Assembly: GCA_023055355.1 (NCBI GenBank)
Contig: JALJCS010000029.1
Span: 4,526,001-4,590,000 of the forward strand
DNA from: Agelaius tricolor
Lineage: Eukaryota > Chordata > Aves > Passeriformes > Icteridae
Direction of reading: 5' to 3'
Length of the DNA: 64,000 nucleotides
Of this stretch, positions 44,901-49,637 are shown one piece after another. Every line of letters starts with the position of its first letter. The first letter of the stretch is position 1. Under the pieces are notes generated by a model, which was not told the origin of the DNA, made no database searches, and saw only the letters and a list, made by a program, of their open reading frames with translations. Both the position numbers and the translations under genes were made by a program.

Positions 44901-44934
44901 CCCTTACCTGGGACGGACCCAGTACGTGGACTGA
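10852..44934 (+). CDS. GLB1L2: GLB1L2, beta-galactosidase-1-like protein 2 (complete, 19 exons)
   Basis: Glycoside hydrolase family 35 protein, expected to be secretory or membrane-anchored and to act on terminal beta-galactosides; true substrate unknown. Exons: 10852-10934, 17047-17244, 19133-19201, 19856-19951, 21783-21891, 22378-22470, 25231-25312, 29849-29913, 32421-32505, 33096-33233, 33857-33937, 34722-34828, 35168-35314, 36457-36528, 38473-38551, 41482-41569, 43329-43443, 44331-44447, 44848-44934. They sum to 1,911 bases: 636 residues plus stop, the human GLB1L2 length. Residues 12-26 are a hydrophobic signal or anchor. [14 protein letters not shown] opens the barrel. VENEYG supplies the acid/base E200 and MEYWTGW the nucleophile E274. 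[18 protein letters not shown] is near the C-terminus. GLB1L2 is preferred over GLB1L3 because of [22 protein letters not shown] and the LGRTQY ending. The upstream frame is open, so the start rests on family length and promoter position. Confidence 0.95.
11270..11330. repeat. (AAATAT)n microsatellite
   Basis: About ten hexamer copies at the edge of the CpG island in GLB1L2 intron 1. A second short tandem, AAATCAGCTCTGTGTTAT, is repeated three to four times at 11,398-11,470. Confidence 0.95.
11471..13530. other. GLB1L2 intron 1, no named feature
   Basis: Ordinary single-copy-looking sequence. I see no exon, RNA gene or clear repeat. A trace of CR1-like sequence may lie near 12,768-12,850 (AATCACAGAATCGTGGAATC). 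Confidence 0.5.
13531..14120 (+). mobile_element. Solo LTR, family B copy 1 (ERVL-like, complete)
   Basis: 590 bp with perfect 10-bp inverted termini TGTGAAAAAT / ATTTTTCACA and a 5-bp target-site duplication TTTGC on each side. Internal landmarks are AGTTATGGACAGTCTGGGTA, GATGCATAAATTCCATTCAA and a GCAATAAATT poly(A) signal near 13,914. A 5-bp duplication fits ERVL-type integrases. No internal retroviral genes. Confidence 0.88.
14539..14919 (+). mobile_element. Solo LTR, family A copy 2 (ERVK-like, complete)
   Basis: 381 bp from TGTGACCGTGTTCACAGG to CATGTCTGTGACA, flanked on both sides by GTTTCT (14,533-14,538 and 14,920-14,925). A 6-bp duplication with TG...CA ends fits ERVK-type LTRs. 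Confidence 0.9.
14926..16490. other. GLB1L2 intron 1, no named feature
   Basis: No exon or repeat recognised. A stretch at 15,364-15,421 is bounded by CAG and AG|GTACC but shows no protein similarity, so I do not call it an exon. Confidence 0.5.
16500..16745 (+). mobile_element. CR1 LINE 3' end (+)
   Basis: AATTACAGGTTGGATATCAG, AGAAAGGGTGATAAAGTTCT, CCCAGGGAGGTGGTGGAGTC and GGACTCAATGATCTTGAAGG are the bird CR1 tail. It is the same subtype as the reverse copies at 26,541 and 28,401. Confidence 0.88.
17047..17244 (+). CDS. GLB1L2: GLB1L2 exon 2
   Basis: Acceptor TTGCAG and donor AC|GTGAGT. Encodes FNWSELTPL (sequon N30), [19 protein letters not shown] and [13 protein letters not shown], the start of the GH35 barrel. 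Confidence 0.96.
17283..18257 (+). mobile_element. LTR, family A copy 3 with an internal satellite
   Basis: Begins TGCTCACAGGGGTCCCAGC and ends ACATGTCTGTGACA, both as in copy 2. It is about 975 bp because a tandem array fills 17,595-18,170. No target-site duplication is evident. Confidence 0.85.
17595..18170. repeat. Palindromic (ATT/AAT)-rich satellite, about 66-bp unit, eight to nine copies
   Basis: Each unit has TTCCACAGATTATTGGAATA, then ATAACAATAATATTGTTATT and a further ATTATTGTTATATTATTGTT. The ATAACAATAATATTGTTAT core is self-complementary, so each unit can fold into a hairpin. Confidence 0.9.
18300..19061 (+). mobile_element. Solo LTR, family C copy 1 (ERVK-like, complete)
   Basis: 762 bp from TGTTGGGGAAGATGG to GGCTCCTACA, with exact 6-bp duplications GAAAAG at 18,294-18,299 and 19,062-19,067. 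AATAAA lies near the 3' end (19,020). About 175 bp (18,590-18,765), absent from copy 2, also occurs alone at 23,622-23,795. Its end is only 71 bases upstream of exon 3. Confidence 0.88.
19133..19201 (+). CDS. GLB1L2: GLB1L2 exon 3
   Basis: Acceptor TTTCAG and donor AG|GTATGT. Encodes [20 protein letters not shown]. Confidence 0.96.
19386..19734 (+). mobile_element. LTR, family A copy 4
   Basis: TGCTGGGATCCCCAGGATGA to ATATTACAGTGACA. It shares GGAAGAGATTAATCTGACTC and the polyadenylation-region blocks with copies 1 and 5. No clear target-site duplication. Confidence 0.8.
19856..19951 (+). CDS. GLB1L2: GLB1L2 exon 4
   Basis: Acceptor CCCCAG and donor AG|GTGAGT. Encodes [20 protein letters not shown] and [11 protein letters not shown], the conserved second barrel strand of GH35. 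Confidence 0.96.
19980..20090. repeat. 36-bp tandem repeat, three copies
   Basis: AACATCAGGGACAGACAAAT plus CCCAAGCTCCTGATCAC, immediately before LTR family A copy 5. Confidence 0.9.
20097..20456 (+). mobile_element. LTR, family A copy 5
   Basis: TGTTCACAGGGGTCCCGGGA at the 5' end; the 3' terminus is eroded after TTTTTCATAAAACACA. Same family blocks as copy 2. Confidence 0.82.
20457..21782. other. GLB1L2 intron 4 remainder
   Basis: No exon or named repeat seen apart from AT-rich low complexity. Confidence 0.5.
21783..21891 (+). CDS. GLB1L2: GLB1L2 exon 5 (GC donor)
   Basis: Acceptor CCCCAG. Encodes [20 protein letters not shown] to RVVVPFQ and ends CAG|GCAAGC, a GC-AG intron. A GT placement would break the frame to exon 6. 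A (CCTGTC)n run follows at 21,904-21,932. Confidence 0.93.
22045..22420 (+). repeat. 206-bp tandem duplication including the exon 6 acceptor
   Basis: Units begin GTGGGAGCATGGGAGG (22,045) and GTGGGAACATGGGAGG (22,251). Each ends in TTTTTGTCCCCCACAG|TACAAG and the exon 6 start. The upstream copy has lost two bases after GGTCCCA and degenerates after GTGGAGA, so it is a decoy acceptor with no usable exon. Confidence 0.93.
22378..22470 (+). CDS. GLB1L2: GLB1L2 exon 6 (acid/base E200)
   Basis: Acceptor CCACAG and donor ATG|GTAATG. Encodes [20 protein letters not shown]; the second Glu of VENEYG is the GH35 proton donor. Confidence 0.96.
22471..23200. other. GLB1L2 intron 6, proximal part
   Basis: No named feature. 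Confidence 0.5.
23215..23510 (-). pseudogene. Nuclear mitochondrial insertion: ND2 fragment
   Basis: The minus strand, read with the vertebrate mitochondrial code (TGA = Trp, ATA = Met), gives bird ND2 text such as [37 protein letters not shown] and [10 protein letters not shown]. With the nuclear code it is interrupted. It lies in GLB1L2 intron 6 between perfect 14-bp direct repeats CACCCTGAGGCTCA (23,201-23,214 and 23,511-23,524). A 17-bp motif near the left end is duplicated. Confidence 0.93.
23622..23795 (+). mobile_element. LTR fragment related to the family C copy 1 insertion
   Basis: Matches 18,590-18,765: TTAGCTCTCCTTACAAGG, AAGTTTGTACACAAAC, GATAATGGCAAGCAG and CTGAGCAGGCTGCAGGCTTG. 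Confidence 0.75.
23796..25230. other. GLB1L2 intron 6, distal part
   Basis: No exon, RNA gene or named repeat recognised. Confidence 0.5.
25231..25312 (+). CDS. GLB1L2: GLB1L2 exon 7
   Basis: Acceptor ACCCAG and donor G|GTGAGT. Encodes [20 protein letters not shown]. Confidence 0.96.
25313..26540. other. GLB1L2 intron 7, proximal part
   Basis: No named feature. A (CA)-rich run lies near 26,360. Confidence 0.5.
26541..26955 (-). mobile_element. CR1 LINE 3' part (-)
   Basis: AGAGCCCTTCAAGACCATCC, CAGTGCCACATCCAGGCTTT, TTCCAGAACTTTATCACCC and GCAGCTCGAGGCTGTGTGCT. Nearly identical to 28,401-28,795. Confidence 0.9.
26975..27160 (+). mobile_element. CR1 LINE 3' fragment (+)
   Basis: CCCTGCCCATCCCTGGAAGT, CCAAGGCCAGGCTGGGCAGG and GAGGTGTCCCTGCCC, opposite in orientation to the CR1 just upstream. 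Confidence 0.85.
27740..28400 (-). mobile_element. Solo LTR, family D (-)
   Basis: On the minus strand it runs from TGTCAGAACCCAGGAAATT to GGGTGGGAACA, 661 bp with TGT...ACA ends. A poly(A) signal lies at 27,886-27,891 (TTTATT on the + strand). It abuts a CR1 at its right edge. No target-site duplication is visible, and there is no second copy in the window to confirm the ends. Confidence 0.65.
28401..28800 (-). mobile_element. CR1 LINE 3' part (-)
   Basis: Same subtype as the 26,541 copy, including GGTTGTGTCAGTTCCTGGAG and AGCTGAGCACAGGCACCTTT. Confidence 0.9.
28905..29300 (-). mobile_element. CR1 LINE internal/3' part (-)
   Basis: GTGTCCCAAGGTCCTTCCCA, GGGCCCAGCACTCGAGGTGT and TGAATTAAACTTCATCTTGT resemble the CR1 segment upstream of the 3' tail. 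It may continue the element at 28,401, with about 100 bases between them. Confidence 0.7.
29849..29913 (+). CDS. GLB1L2: GLB1L2 exon 8
   Basis: Acceptor CACTAG and donor CAG|GTGAGC. Encodes [20 protein letters not shown]. Confidence 0.95.
29914..31634. other. GLB1L2 intron 8, proximal part
   Basis: No named feature recognised. Confidence 0.5.
31635..31830 (+). mobile_element. LTR fragment, family E copy 2
   Basis: Aligns with 55-260: TTTCTCAC, AAATTTGATAGACTGTTGG, TTTGTCCAGTGTCATTGGAG, CTATAAATATTGGAGTCAGG, then AATAAA at 31,827. It runs straight into the polypyrimidine array. Confidence 0.7.
31831..32342. repeat. 512-bp pure polypyrimidine array (CTCCTTCCTT)n
   Basis: Almost uninterrupted C/T on the + strand, built of CTCCTTCCTT, CTCTCCTTCC and CCTTCTCCTT units. 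It ends about 80 bases before exon 9. Both strands are open because no stop codon can form in such text; the long Ser/Pro/Phe or Glu/Arg/Lys frames are artefacts. Confidence 0.97.
32421..32505 (+). CDS. GLB1L2: GLB1L2 exon 9 (nucleophile E274)
   Basis: Acceptor TGACAG and donor G|GTGAGC. Encodes [20 protein letters not shown]; the Glu of MEYW is the GH35 nucleophile. Confidence 0.96.
32850..32930. repeat. (AAC)n followed by (ATT)n microsatellite
   Basis: About six AAC then about sixteen ATT/TTA triplets in GLB1L2 intron 9. Confidence 0.97.
33096..33233 (+). CDS. GLB1L2: GLB1L2 exon 10
   Basis: Acceptor TTGCAG and donor G|GTGAGT. Encodes [20 protein letters not shown] and [13 protein letters not shown], a GH35 hallmark. 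Confidence 0.96.
33857..33937 (+). CDS. GLB1L2: GLB1L2 exon 11
   Basis: Acceptor TTCCAG and donor G|GTAATC. Encodes [20 protein letters not shown]. Confidence 0.96.
33976..34645. repeat. Compound minisatellite in GLB1L2 intron 11
   Basis: The first part is a 27-bp unit TGGGAATGATTGAAACTGGG plus GATGGAT, about nine copies. From about 34,215 it becomes a 40- to 50-bp unit built of GGATGGGAATTATTGAC and CCTTCTGGGGCTCTCCTT. It starts about 40 bases after exon 11. Confidence 0.93.
34722..34828 (+). CDS. GLB1L2: GLB1L2 exon 12
   Basis: Acceptor CCCCAG and donor CAG|GTACTG. Encodes [20 protein letters not shown] to [10 protein letters not shown]. Confidence 0.95.
35168..35314 (+). CDS. GLB1L2: GLB1L2 exon 13
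   Basis: Acceptor CTGCAG and donor CAG|GTAGGG; 49 codons. Encodes [16 protein letters not shown] and [15 protein letters not shown]. Contains a G8 run at 35,267-35,274. Confidence 0.95.
35400..36456. repeat. Diverged tandem duplications in GLB1L2 intron 13
   Basis: The block TTTAAACATCAGAATGTTGA, AGAATATTTTGAT, TTTTATTCCCACCTG, AGAGACAATTTCCTGCCCAA, GATGTGATTGTGACATCA and AACTTCCAGTTGCTAATTTC recurs about four times here, with further copies at 39,760-40,420. It leads directly into exon 14. Confidence 0.88.
36457..36528 (+). CDS. GLB1L2: GLB1L2 exon 14
   Basis: Acceptor CTGCAG preceded by (CTGCT)n, donor CAG|GTAACT; 24 codons. Encodes [20 protein letters not shown] and PEGQ. Confidence 0.95.
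36529..37340. other. GLB1L2 intron 14, proximal part
   Basis: No named feature. Confidence 0.5.
37345..38060. repeat. Minisatellite, about 40-bp unit, in GLB1L2 intron 14
   Basis: About fifteen degenerate copies of GATAAGATGGTGAAGGGTTT plus ATAATGTAGGAAACTATT. A second tandem, GAGTTTAGAAGTTATAAAA, three copies, follows at 38,000-38,060. Confidence 0.92.
38473..38551 (+). CDS. GLB1L2: GLB1L2 exon 15 (NAGNAG acceptor)
   Basis: Acceptor TTTCCAGCAG|GGC. Using the second AG gives [22 protein letters not shown], the human spacing. Using the first (exon start 38,470) adds one Gln. Donor G|GTGGGT. Confidence 0.94.
38565..39135. repeat. 30-bp minisatellite, about 19 copies, next to the exon 15 donor
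   Basis: CCCTCCCAGGGACTGCTCAG plus AGCTCCCAAA, highly homogeneous, beginning about 13 bases after the donor. The period is a multiple of three, which creates long open frames on both strands. They are not genes. Confidence 0.97.
39136..39759. other. GLB1L2 intron 15, middle part
   Basis: No named feature. Confidence 0.5.
39760..40470 (+). repeat. Duplicated intron 13 block with a truncated exon 14 copy
   Basis: Copies of the intron 13 repeat lead through GCTCTGCTCTGTTCTGCAG|GTGTTTG into a copy of exon 14 (40,420-40,468) that reads [16 protein letters not shown] and then diverges before a donor. It lies downstream of exon 15, so it is out of order and nonfunctional. Confidence 0.93.
40471..41481. 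other. GLB1L2 intron 15, distal part
   Basis: Contains a 20-bp tandem AGTGATTGACTGCTTTAAAA, about four copies, at 41,115-41,200. Otherwise no named feature. Confidence 0.6.
41482..41569 (+). CDS. GLB1L2: GLB1L2 exon 16
   Basis: Acceptor TCACAG and donor AG|GTTTGT. Encodes [20 protein letters not shown] (sequon N510) and LEMKPAFMK. Confidence 0.95.
41570..42930. other. GLB1L2 intron 16
   Basis: No named feature before the CR1 at 42,935. Confidence 0.5.
42935..43195 (-). mobile_element. CR1 LINE 3' end (-)
   Basis: GTGGAAGGGACTTTTAAGAT, CATCCCAGGGTGCTCCAGTC, TTGGACACTCCCAGGGATG and AATCCCAACCTGCTCTCTT. Confidence 0.85.
43329..43443 (+). CDS. GLB1L2: GLB1L2 exon 17 (GC donor)
   Basis: Acceptor TTGCAG. 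Encodes [20 protein letters not shown] to TFLKLQ and ends CAG|GCAAGT, the second GC-AG intron of the gene. Confidence 0.93.
43444..44330. other. GLB1L2 intron 17
   Basis: No named feature. Confidence 0.5.
44331..44447 (+). CDS. GLB1L2: GLB1L2 exon 18
   Basis: Acceptor TTCCAG and donor GAG|GTGAGA; 39 codons. Encodes [20 protein letters not shown] and [13 protein letters not shown], the C-terminal jelly-roll signature. Confidence 0.96.
44848..44934 (+). CDS. GLB1L2: GLB1L2 exon 19 and stop
   Basis: Acceptor GTGCAG. Encodes [20 protein letters not shown] and LGRTQYVD, then TGA at 44,932-44,934. Confidence 0.95.
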   Translation: MVIFEERTAGRIIQSVDIPYLGRTQYVD

Positions 44935-46480
44935 GAGTGGGCTGAGAGCTCCTGGCCCACGTTTGGCTCACCCTGAGCACTCCTGCTTGCATGGCTGGGG
45001 ACCTGGTGGCTCAGCACTTGGGCATGCTCATCTCCACCAGAGCCAGGGGAAGGATTTGCCCTCTGGCAGTGAGGTCAGAGGAGAGGACAGCGAGGAAGCA
45101 GCGCCCTTGCTCCATGGATGGATGGATGGAGCTCATCCCCTGCCCTGCTGAGGCCCCCAGCCCCGATGACTGAGCATGTTCTGGACCATCTGGTGGATGT
45201 GGGGGAGTAAAAAGGTGCTGGAGGCAGGTGAGAGAGAGAGAGAGAAAGAACTGAAGCCATCTGAACTGGAAGCTGAGCTCAGCTTTCCAGGGACTTTCAA
45301 AATGTGCTATCCTTGGCCTCCTCGTTTTTATAATTAGGTAGGGAGAAAATAGTTGGTGAACATGTGAGCAATCAGGTGTGGGAAACCATTTTGAGGCAGA
45401 TTTTAGCAAGTCTCTCTGCAGAAAGGCCATTACGTGTTCCCTTGTTGGAAGGCAAGGTGGTTGTCAAATGACTTTAAATTTCAGCTTTTTTTTCCACTAA
45501 GTTTTATTATGGAGGTCATCTCTCTCTCAAAAGGAAAAAAAAAGAGAAAATTCAAAAAGTGAGATGTGTTTTGTCTTCTGTCAAATGTATCATTATGTTT
45601 CAGGCCAGGCAGGAGTGAGAATTTTCAAGGAGGAGAAAAGAACAAGTGAGTGCTGCAGTCCCCTCTCCAGCAGTGCTCACACTGAAGCACCTAAAGATGA
45701 AATTCCCCCTTGCAAAAGGAACAGGGATCCCATTTTGGCTGGGGTAGAAGCAAAGGGTTTGCAAATGGGAAAACTCATCCCTGCTTTCTCCTTAAAGCTG
45801 CTGTGGGATCTTGGGTCCTGTTTTTTCTTTCTTTTTGTCCCTCTAAACAGAAACTTGGGATTTAGGTAAACATGACATTGTTTTAATTCAGCAGCTCCAG
45901 GCACAGAGGAGCTGCAGCCTCCTTAGGGAGAGGGAGAGATCAAACCTGAGCTGTGAATCCTACAGAATCTCCAAGGAGTCTCTGCTTTCTGTGCCAGTAC
46001 CAGGAGAAACACCAGACTGTGTCTGTAAGGGAGGTGCAGGCTATTCTGGCTCTTAGAAACCATCATTTTATTTAACAAATTTAAATACAGTTTGTTTAAA
46101 ACTGAGAACAGACAGTGCAGCTGGAACACACTCCATCCTGGCCAGGTCTGTCTCTGCTCCCCAGGGCCACAGCAGCTCTGGGACAGCTGAGAGGGCCCAG
46201 GCTCCTGTGGGCAGAGCAAACGTGCAGGGCTGTGTTCAGCACTCCATCCTTTGCATTTTTCTGAAAGTTATTATTTCCTTCCAAGGAGGGAAAGTTGGAA
46301 CCCAGCAGGGACTGGAATTCAGATCAGTGAACCAAAACATGCAGCTCGGAGAGGACATCAGCTGGAAACTATTTCAATGCTATGAAAACTTGGTAGTCCT
46401 TGAAAAATGTCTCTTTTCCACTGTAGGGTTTGCAGACTGAAGGGAGCTTGGAAGGCCAGTACAGTAAGAGAATAAATCTA
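44935..46480. other. Convergent 3' region of GLB1L2 and B3GAT1
   Basis: No canonical AATAAA follows the GLB1L2 stop until 46,471-46,476; AGTAAA at 45,206 is a nearer variant. On the opposite strand, TTTATT at 46,067-46,072 could end a long B3GAT1 3' UTR. A (GA)n run lies at 45,229-45,250. The transcript ends may overlap; this is inference. Confidence 0.45.
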
Positions 46481-47539
46481 CTTGAGTGCAGAGTTTTAAT
46501 CCAAGGTAACAATACCTGTTCCCATAGAGCAGCCAGCAGCATCCAACACTTTCCTTCCAAGTGGTGCTTCAGCCATTGCATCTAAAAGGAACATTTTTGT
46601 AAAGGCTTCTGTGGCTGGGAACTAAAGAATGAGACTTTTCCCCAACGGTTCTGATATACAGTGGGAGAAAATAACTTACAAAAAATATTTTCCTTTTGAA
46701 ATATCAGGAAATACACAATGTCATTAGTCCAAGGGGAGACTTCTGCACTGTGAAGCCAACAATCAAACCCAGAGCATTTTAATAGTTCTATGTGTTAGGG
46801 CTAAAAATAACCAAGTCTATTGCAGGATTACATTTTTCCCTCAGTTCAAAGGTAAAATTGTGCTTCAAAATTTTTGAAGGAATTAGGACAGGGGTGGGGG
46901 GAATGACAAAGGTTTGACAACAGTTATGGAGGAGGAGGAGGGAATTTATGGGTTTTGGCTGGGGAGAAGGGGCCTGTTGTACCTCAGTTTGTATCTCAGC
47001 AAGCTTGGCAGTCTCAAACAGAGTCACCCATGGTGGCAGCACCACCAGATGGTGAAGAAGCAGAGCCCTGAGCCCAGGATCCCCTTCCCAAGGGAACTGC
47101 TCCAGGGTGGCTTTTCACACCAGCTCTGCAGTAGCAGAAAAAGGGGCTGGGGCTGGAGGATACACTCCAGTCAAATGGGAAATGGACTAAAATCACCTCT
47201 TAGTGTTCAATCTCTAGTTTGAAGCAGTTTTATTTTTTAAGAGTGGAAATTTGCCTTTATGTAGGAGCACCCTTGAGAGAATCCCTTACCTAATGCTCAT
47301 GGGAGCCAAATTAGGGCCAAACAGGACCAAGATCTGGATGAATATTATGGTGTATGGCCCCCACAATCTCATTAAACCCCATTTCCAGTTATTTTAGCAT
47401 TTTTAGAGATCCACATGCTGGAGACACGACTCCATGAGGATTAGTGGTGAACTGGTGGTGATCAGCAGCCCCCTGCTCCTGTCCCACTCTGGGGTCTTCT
47501 AAGAAAGATGGGGCCAGCTCAAAGAGGATAGGTGAGATG

Positions 47540-47735
47540 TAAGGGCATTTTTTACAATGAGGGTGGTTCACACTGGCTCAGGCTGCCCAGAGAGGTGGGG
47601 ATGCCCCATCCCTGGGAATATTCCAGGCCAGGAGCAACCTGGTCCAGCTGCAGGTATCCCTGCCCAGGGCAGGGCTTGGACCAGAGGACCTTTGAAGTCC
47701 CTTCCACCCCAACCCTTCCATGATTCCATGACCAC
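47540..47735 (+). mobile_element. CR1 LINE 3' end (+)
   Basis: AATGAGGGTGGTTCACACTG, GGCTGCCCAGAGAGGTGGGG, CAGGCCAGGAGCAACCTGG and CCTTCCACCCCAACCCTTCC. 46,480-47,540 and 47,735-48,340 show no named feature. Confidence 0.88.
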
Positions 47736-48340
47736 ACAGGAACATCAGGGTGCCCCCCAAACTGTGAAACTGAGGAAGGAAAAGGAGAGGGAATCAGAAC
47801 AGTGATGCTTCAAGGGTTTGTTCTAACCTGCCTTGTTTTCCCCCGCCCCAAACCCTTCCCCTCTTGTGCAGCGTAACAAACACTGATTAAAGGAGGCTTA
47901 AAATTAAGGGCTAAGGTGCCATCTAGGAAGGCAGCTGTCCCCTCCACGGCCAGAGAGCTGCTCAGGCTGTCTCACACACGGCCACAAAGTTCGTGTTGCT
48001 CAGCAAAACCAGTCCCTGGGGGCCACTGTGGTGGCGCTCACCCTCAGGCAGGTGCTGGCACAGCCCTGCTCACGTTGCAGCCGGAGCCTGGGGCCGGGAG
48101 CTGCCGGTCCCGCCTTGCTGTGCTTTGTTCTCCACCTCCGGAGCCCGGGAGGAGGGGCAGGGGATCCGGGGACTTCATGTATGCAGTGGTGCTTGGTTTT
48201 TCTGAAGGCTAAAACTGGTGGGAGTCAGCAGAGCTCCTGGCTCCTGCCTGGGTGGGTGCTGTGGAGAGGAACCTTGCAGGCTGTGCATGAAGAAATCTTC
48301 TGCAAGAGACACAAACAGCGTGGGTAGCACTCCTGTGTCA

Positions 48341-48556
48341 CTGCAGGGCCATCCTAAAGCTGTGTCCCACTCTGCAGGGCCATCCCAAAGCTGTGTCCCA
48401 CTCTTCAGAGCCATCCCAAAGCCCTGTCCCATTCTGCAGGGCCATCCCAAAGCCCTGGCCCTCACTGCAGGGCCATCCCAAAGCCCTGGCCCTCACTGCA
48501 GGGCCATCCCAAAGCCCTGGCCCTCACTGCAGGGCCATCCCAAAGCCCTGGCCCAG
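48341..48556. repeat. 30-bp minisatellite, about seven copies
   Basis: CACTGCAGGGCCATCCCAAA plus GCCCTGGCCCT. It lies between the genes or within a distal B3GAT1 3' UTR. Confidence 0.93.
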
Positions 48557-48855
48557 AGCAGATCCCAAGATTGTGCTGCCTGGGCAGGGGGAGCAGCACT
48601 GGAGAGCTGCAGCCCCCGTGCACAGCCTCTCCCTGGCCCAGGCTCTCCTCCTGCCCTGCCCAGGGCACAGAGCAGCAGCCAGGGCTCCATCCTGCTTCCC
48701 CCAGGGAATGGGACACAAGGGAGCTCATTGCAGGTAAAAATTCACCCCTGCTGAGCAAATCTACCCCTTCCTGCTCCTGTTTCTCAGGACTCAGGAGCAG
48801 CAACCTCCTGTCCCTCCAGGCCTGGTTCTATACTCCAGTGCAAGGGAGTTGTGCA

Positions 48856-49550
48856 TTTATTTTATTGCCCATAAGAATGAAGGGCAGCTCCACAGGCTGC
48901 AGATACAAGTGAACAGCTCATCCTCCTGCAAACCAGCTGCAGAAACACCCAGGGCATGAACAAATATCAATGTGTGTGCTCTTTCCTCCTTTCCACTGGA
49001 AAAGACACCCCATGGTCTCCTCAGGTGAACAAACACCTCAGGCAGGGTTCAATCCACACCTTCCATACTCATCACTGCCCCTCTGTGCCTTCACTGTGGG
49101 CCTGAATTAAATATTTCCCTCAGTGAAAGCTTCTGCCTGGCCAAAAATCTTTTTGCTGCTACTGCTTTAGCTTCCCTCAGGTGCTTGCAGGTGGATAAAT
49201 CCACACCCTTCACCTCTGTGCTTTAGCTATATTAAGTTAATAAGGCAACCTTGTTTACACAAGGATTTTTCTTAATGCTGCAACTTCTGCTGAAACTCCT
49301 ACTCCCTGCATTTTTCTTCCCCTCAATCTCTCAGCAGGTATTTTGTCTTAAACATGGATTAACTCTAAAAAAGAGAGATTAACAAATGGTCTTGAGAGGT
49401 TTAGCAGTAAGGGAAGGTCAGGGTTGTGAAAAATGGAAATGAAAAAGCACATTTAAAAGAGCTTTTCTCTTTTTCCTGCCCTTGTGTAGTTTCTCAGCGC
49501 TGTTAGAAACAGCTCTTACCTGGTTGTTGGTCTCTGTCAGCCATGCACAG
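48856..49550 (-). terminator. B3GAT1: B3GAT1 3' UTR with proximal poly(A) signals
   Basis: Two overlapping AATAAA hexamers on the minus strand (48,856-48,866) lie about 690 bases after the B3GAT1 stop. A more distal site near 46,070 is also possible. Confidence 0.5.
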
Positions 49551-49637
49551 TCAGATTTCCACATTGGGATCTGTGAATCCTTTCTTGCCCTCGTTCACCA
49601 GCACAGGCTTCTCTGTCCTTGTGTGCCAGACTAAAAT
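49551..49637 (-). CDS. B3GAT1: B3GAT1 last coding exon
   Basis: Minus-strand acceptor CCTCAG. Encodes ILVWHTRTEKPVLVNEGKKG and FTDPNVEI, then TGA (TCA at 49,551-49,553 on the + strand). It is only 87 bases, 5.7 kb from the previous exon. Confidence 0.96.
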   Translation of the reverse strand: MLVWHTRTEKPVLVNEGKKGFTDPNVEI

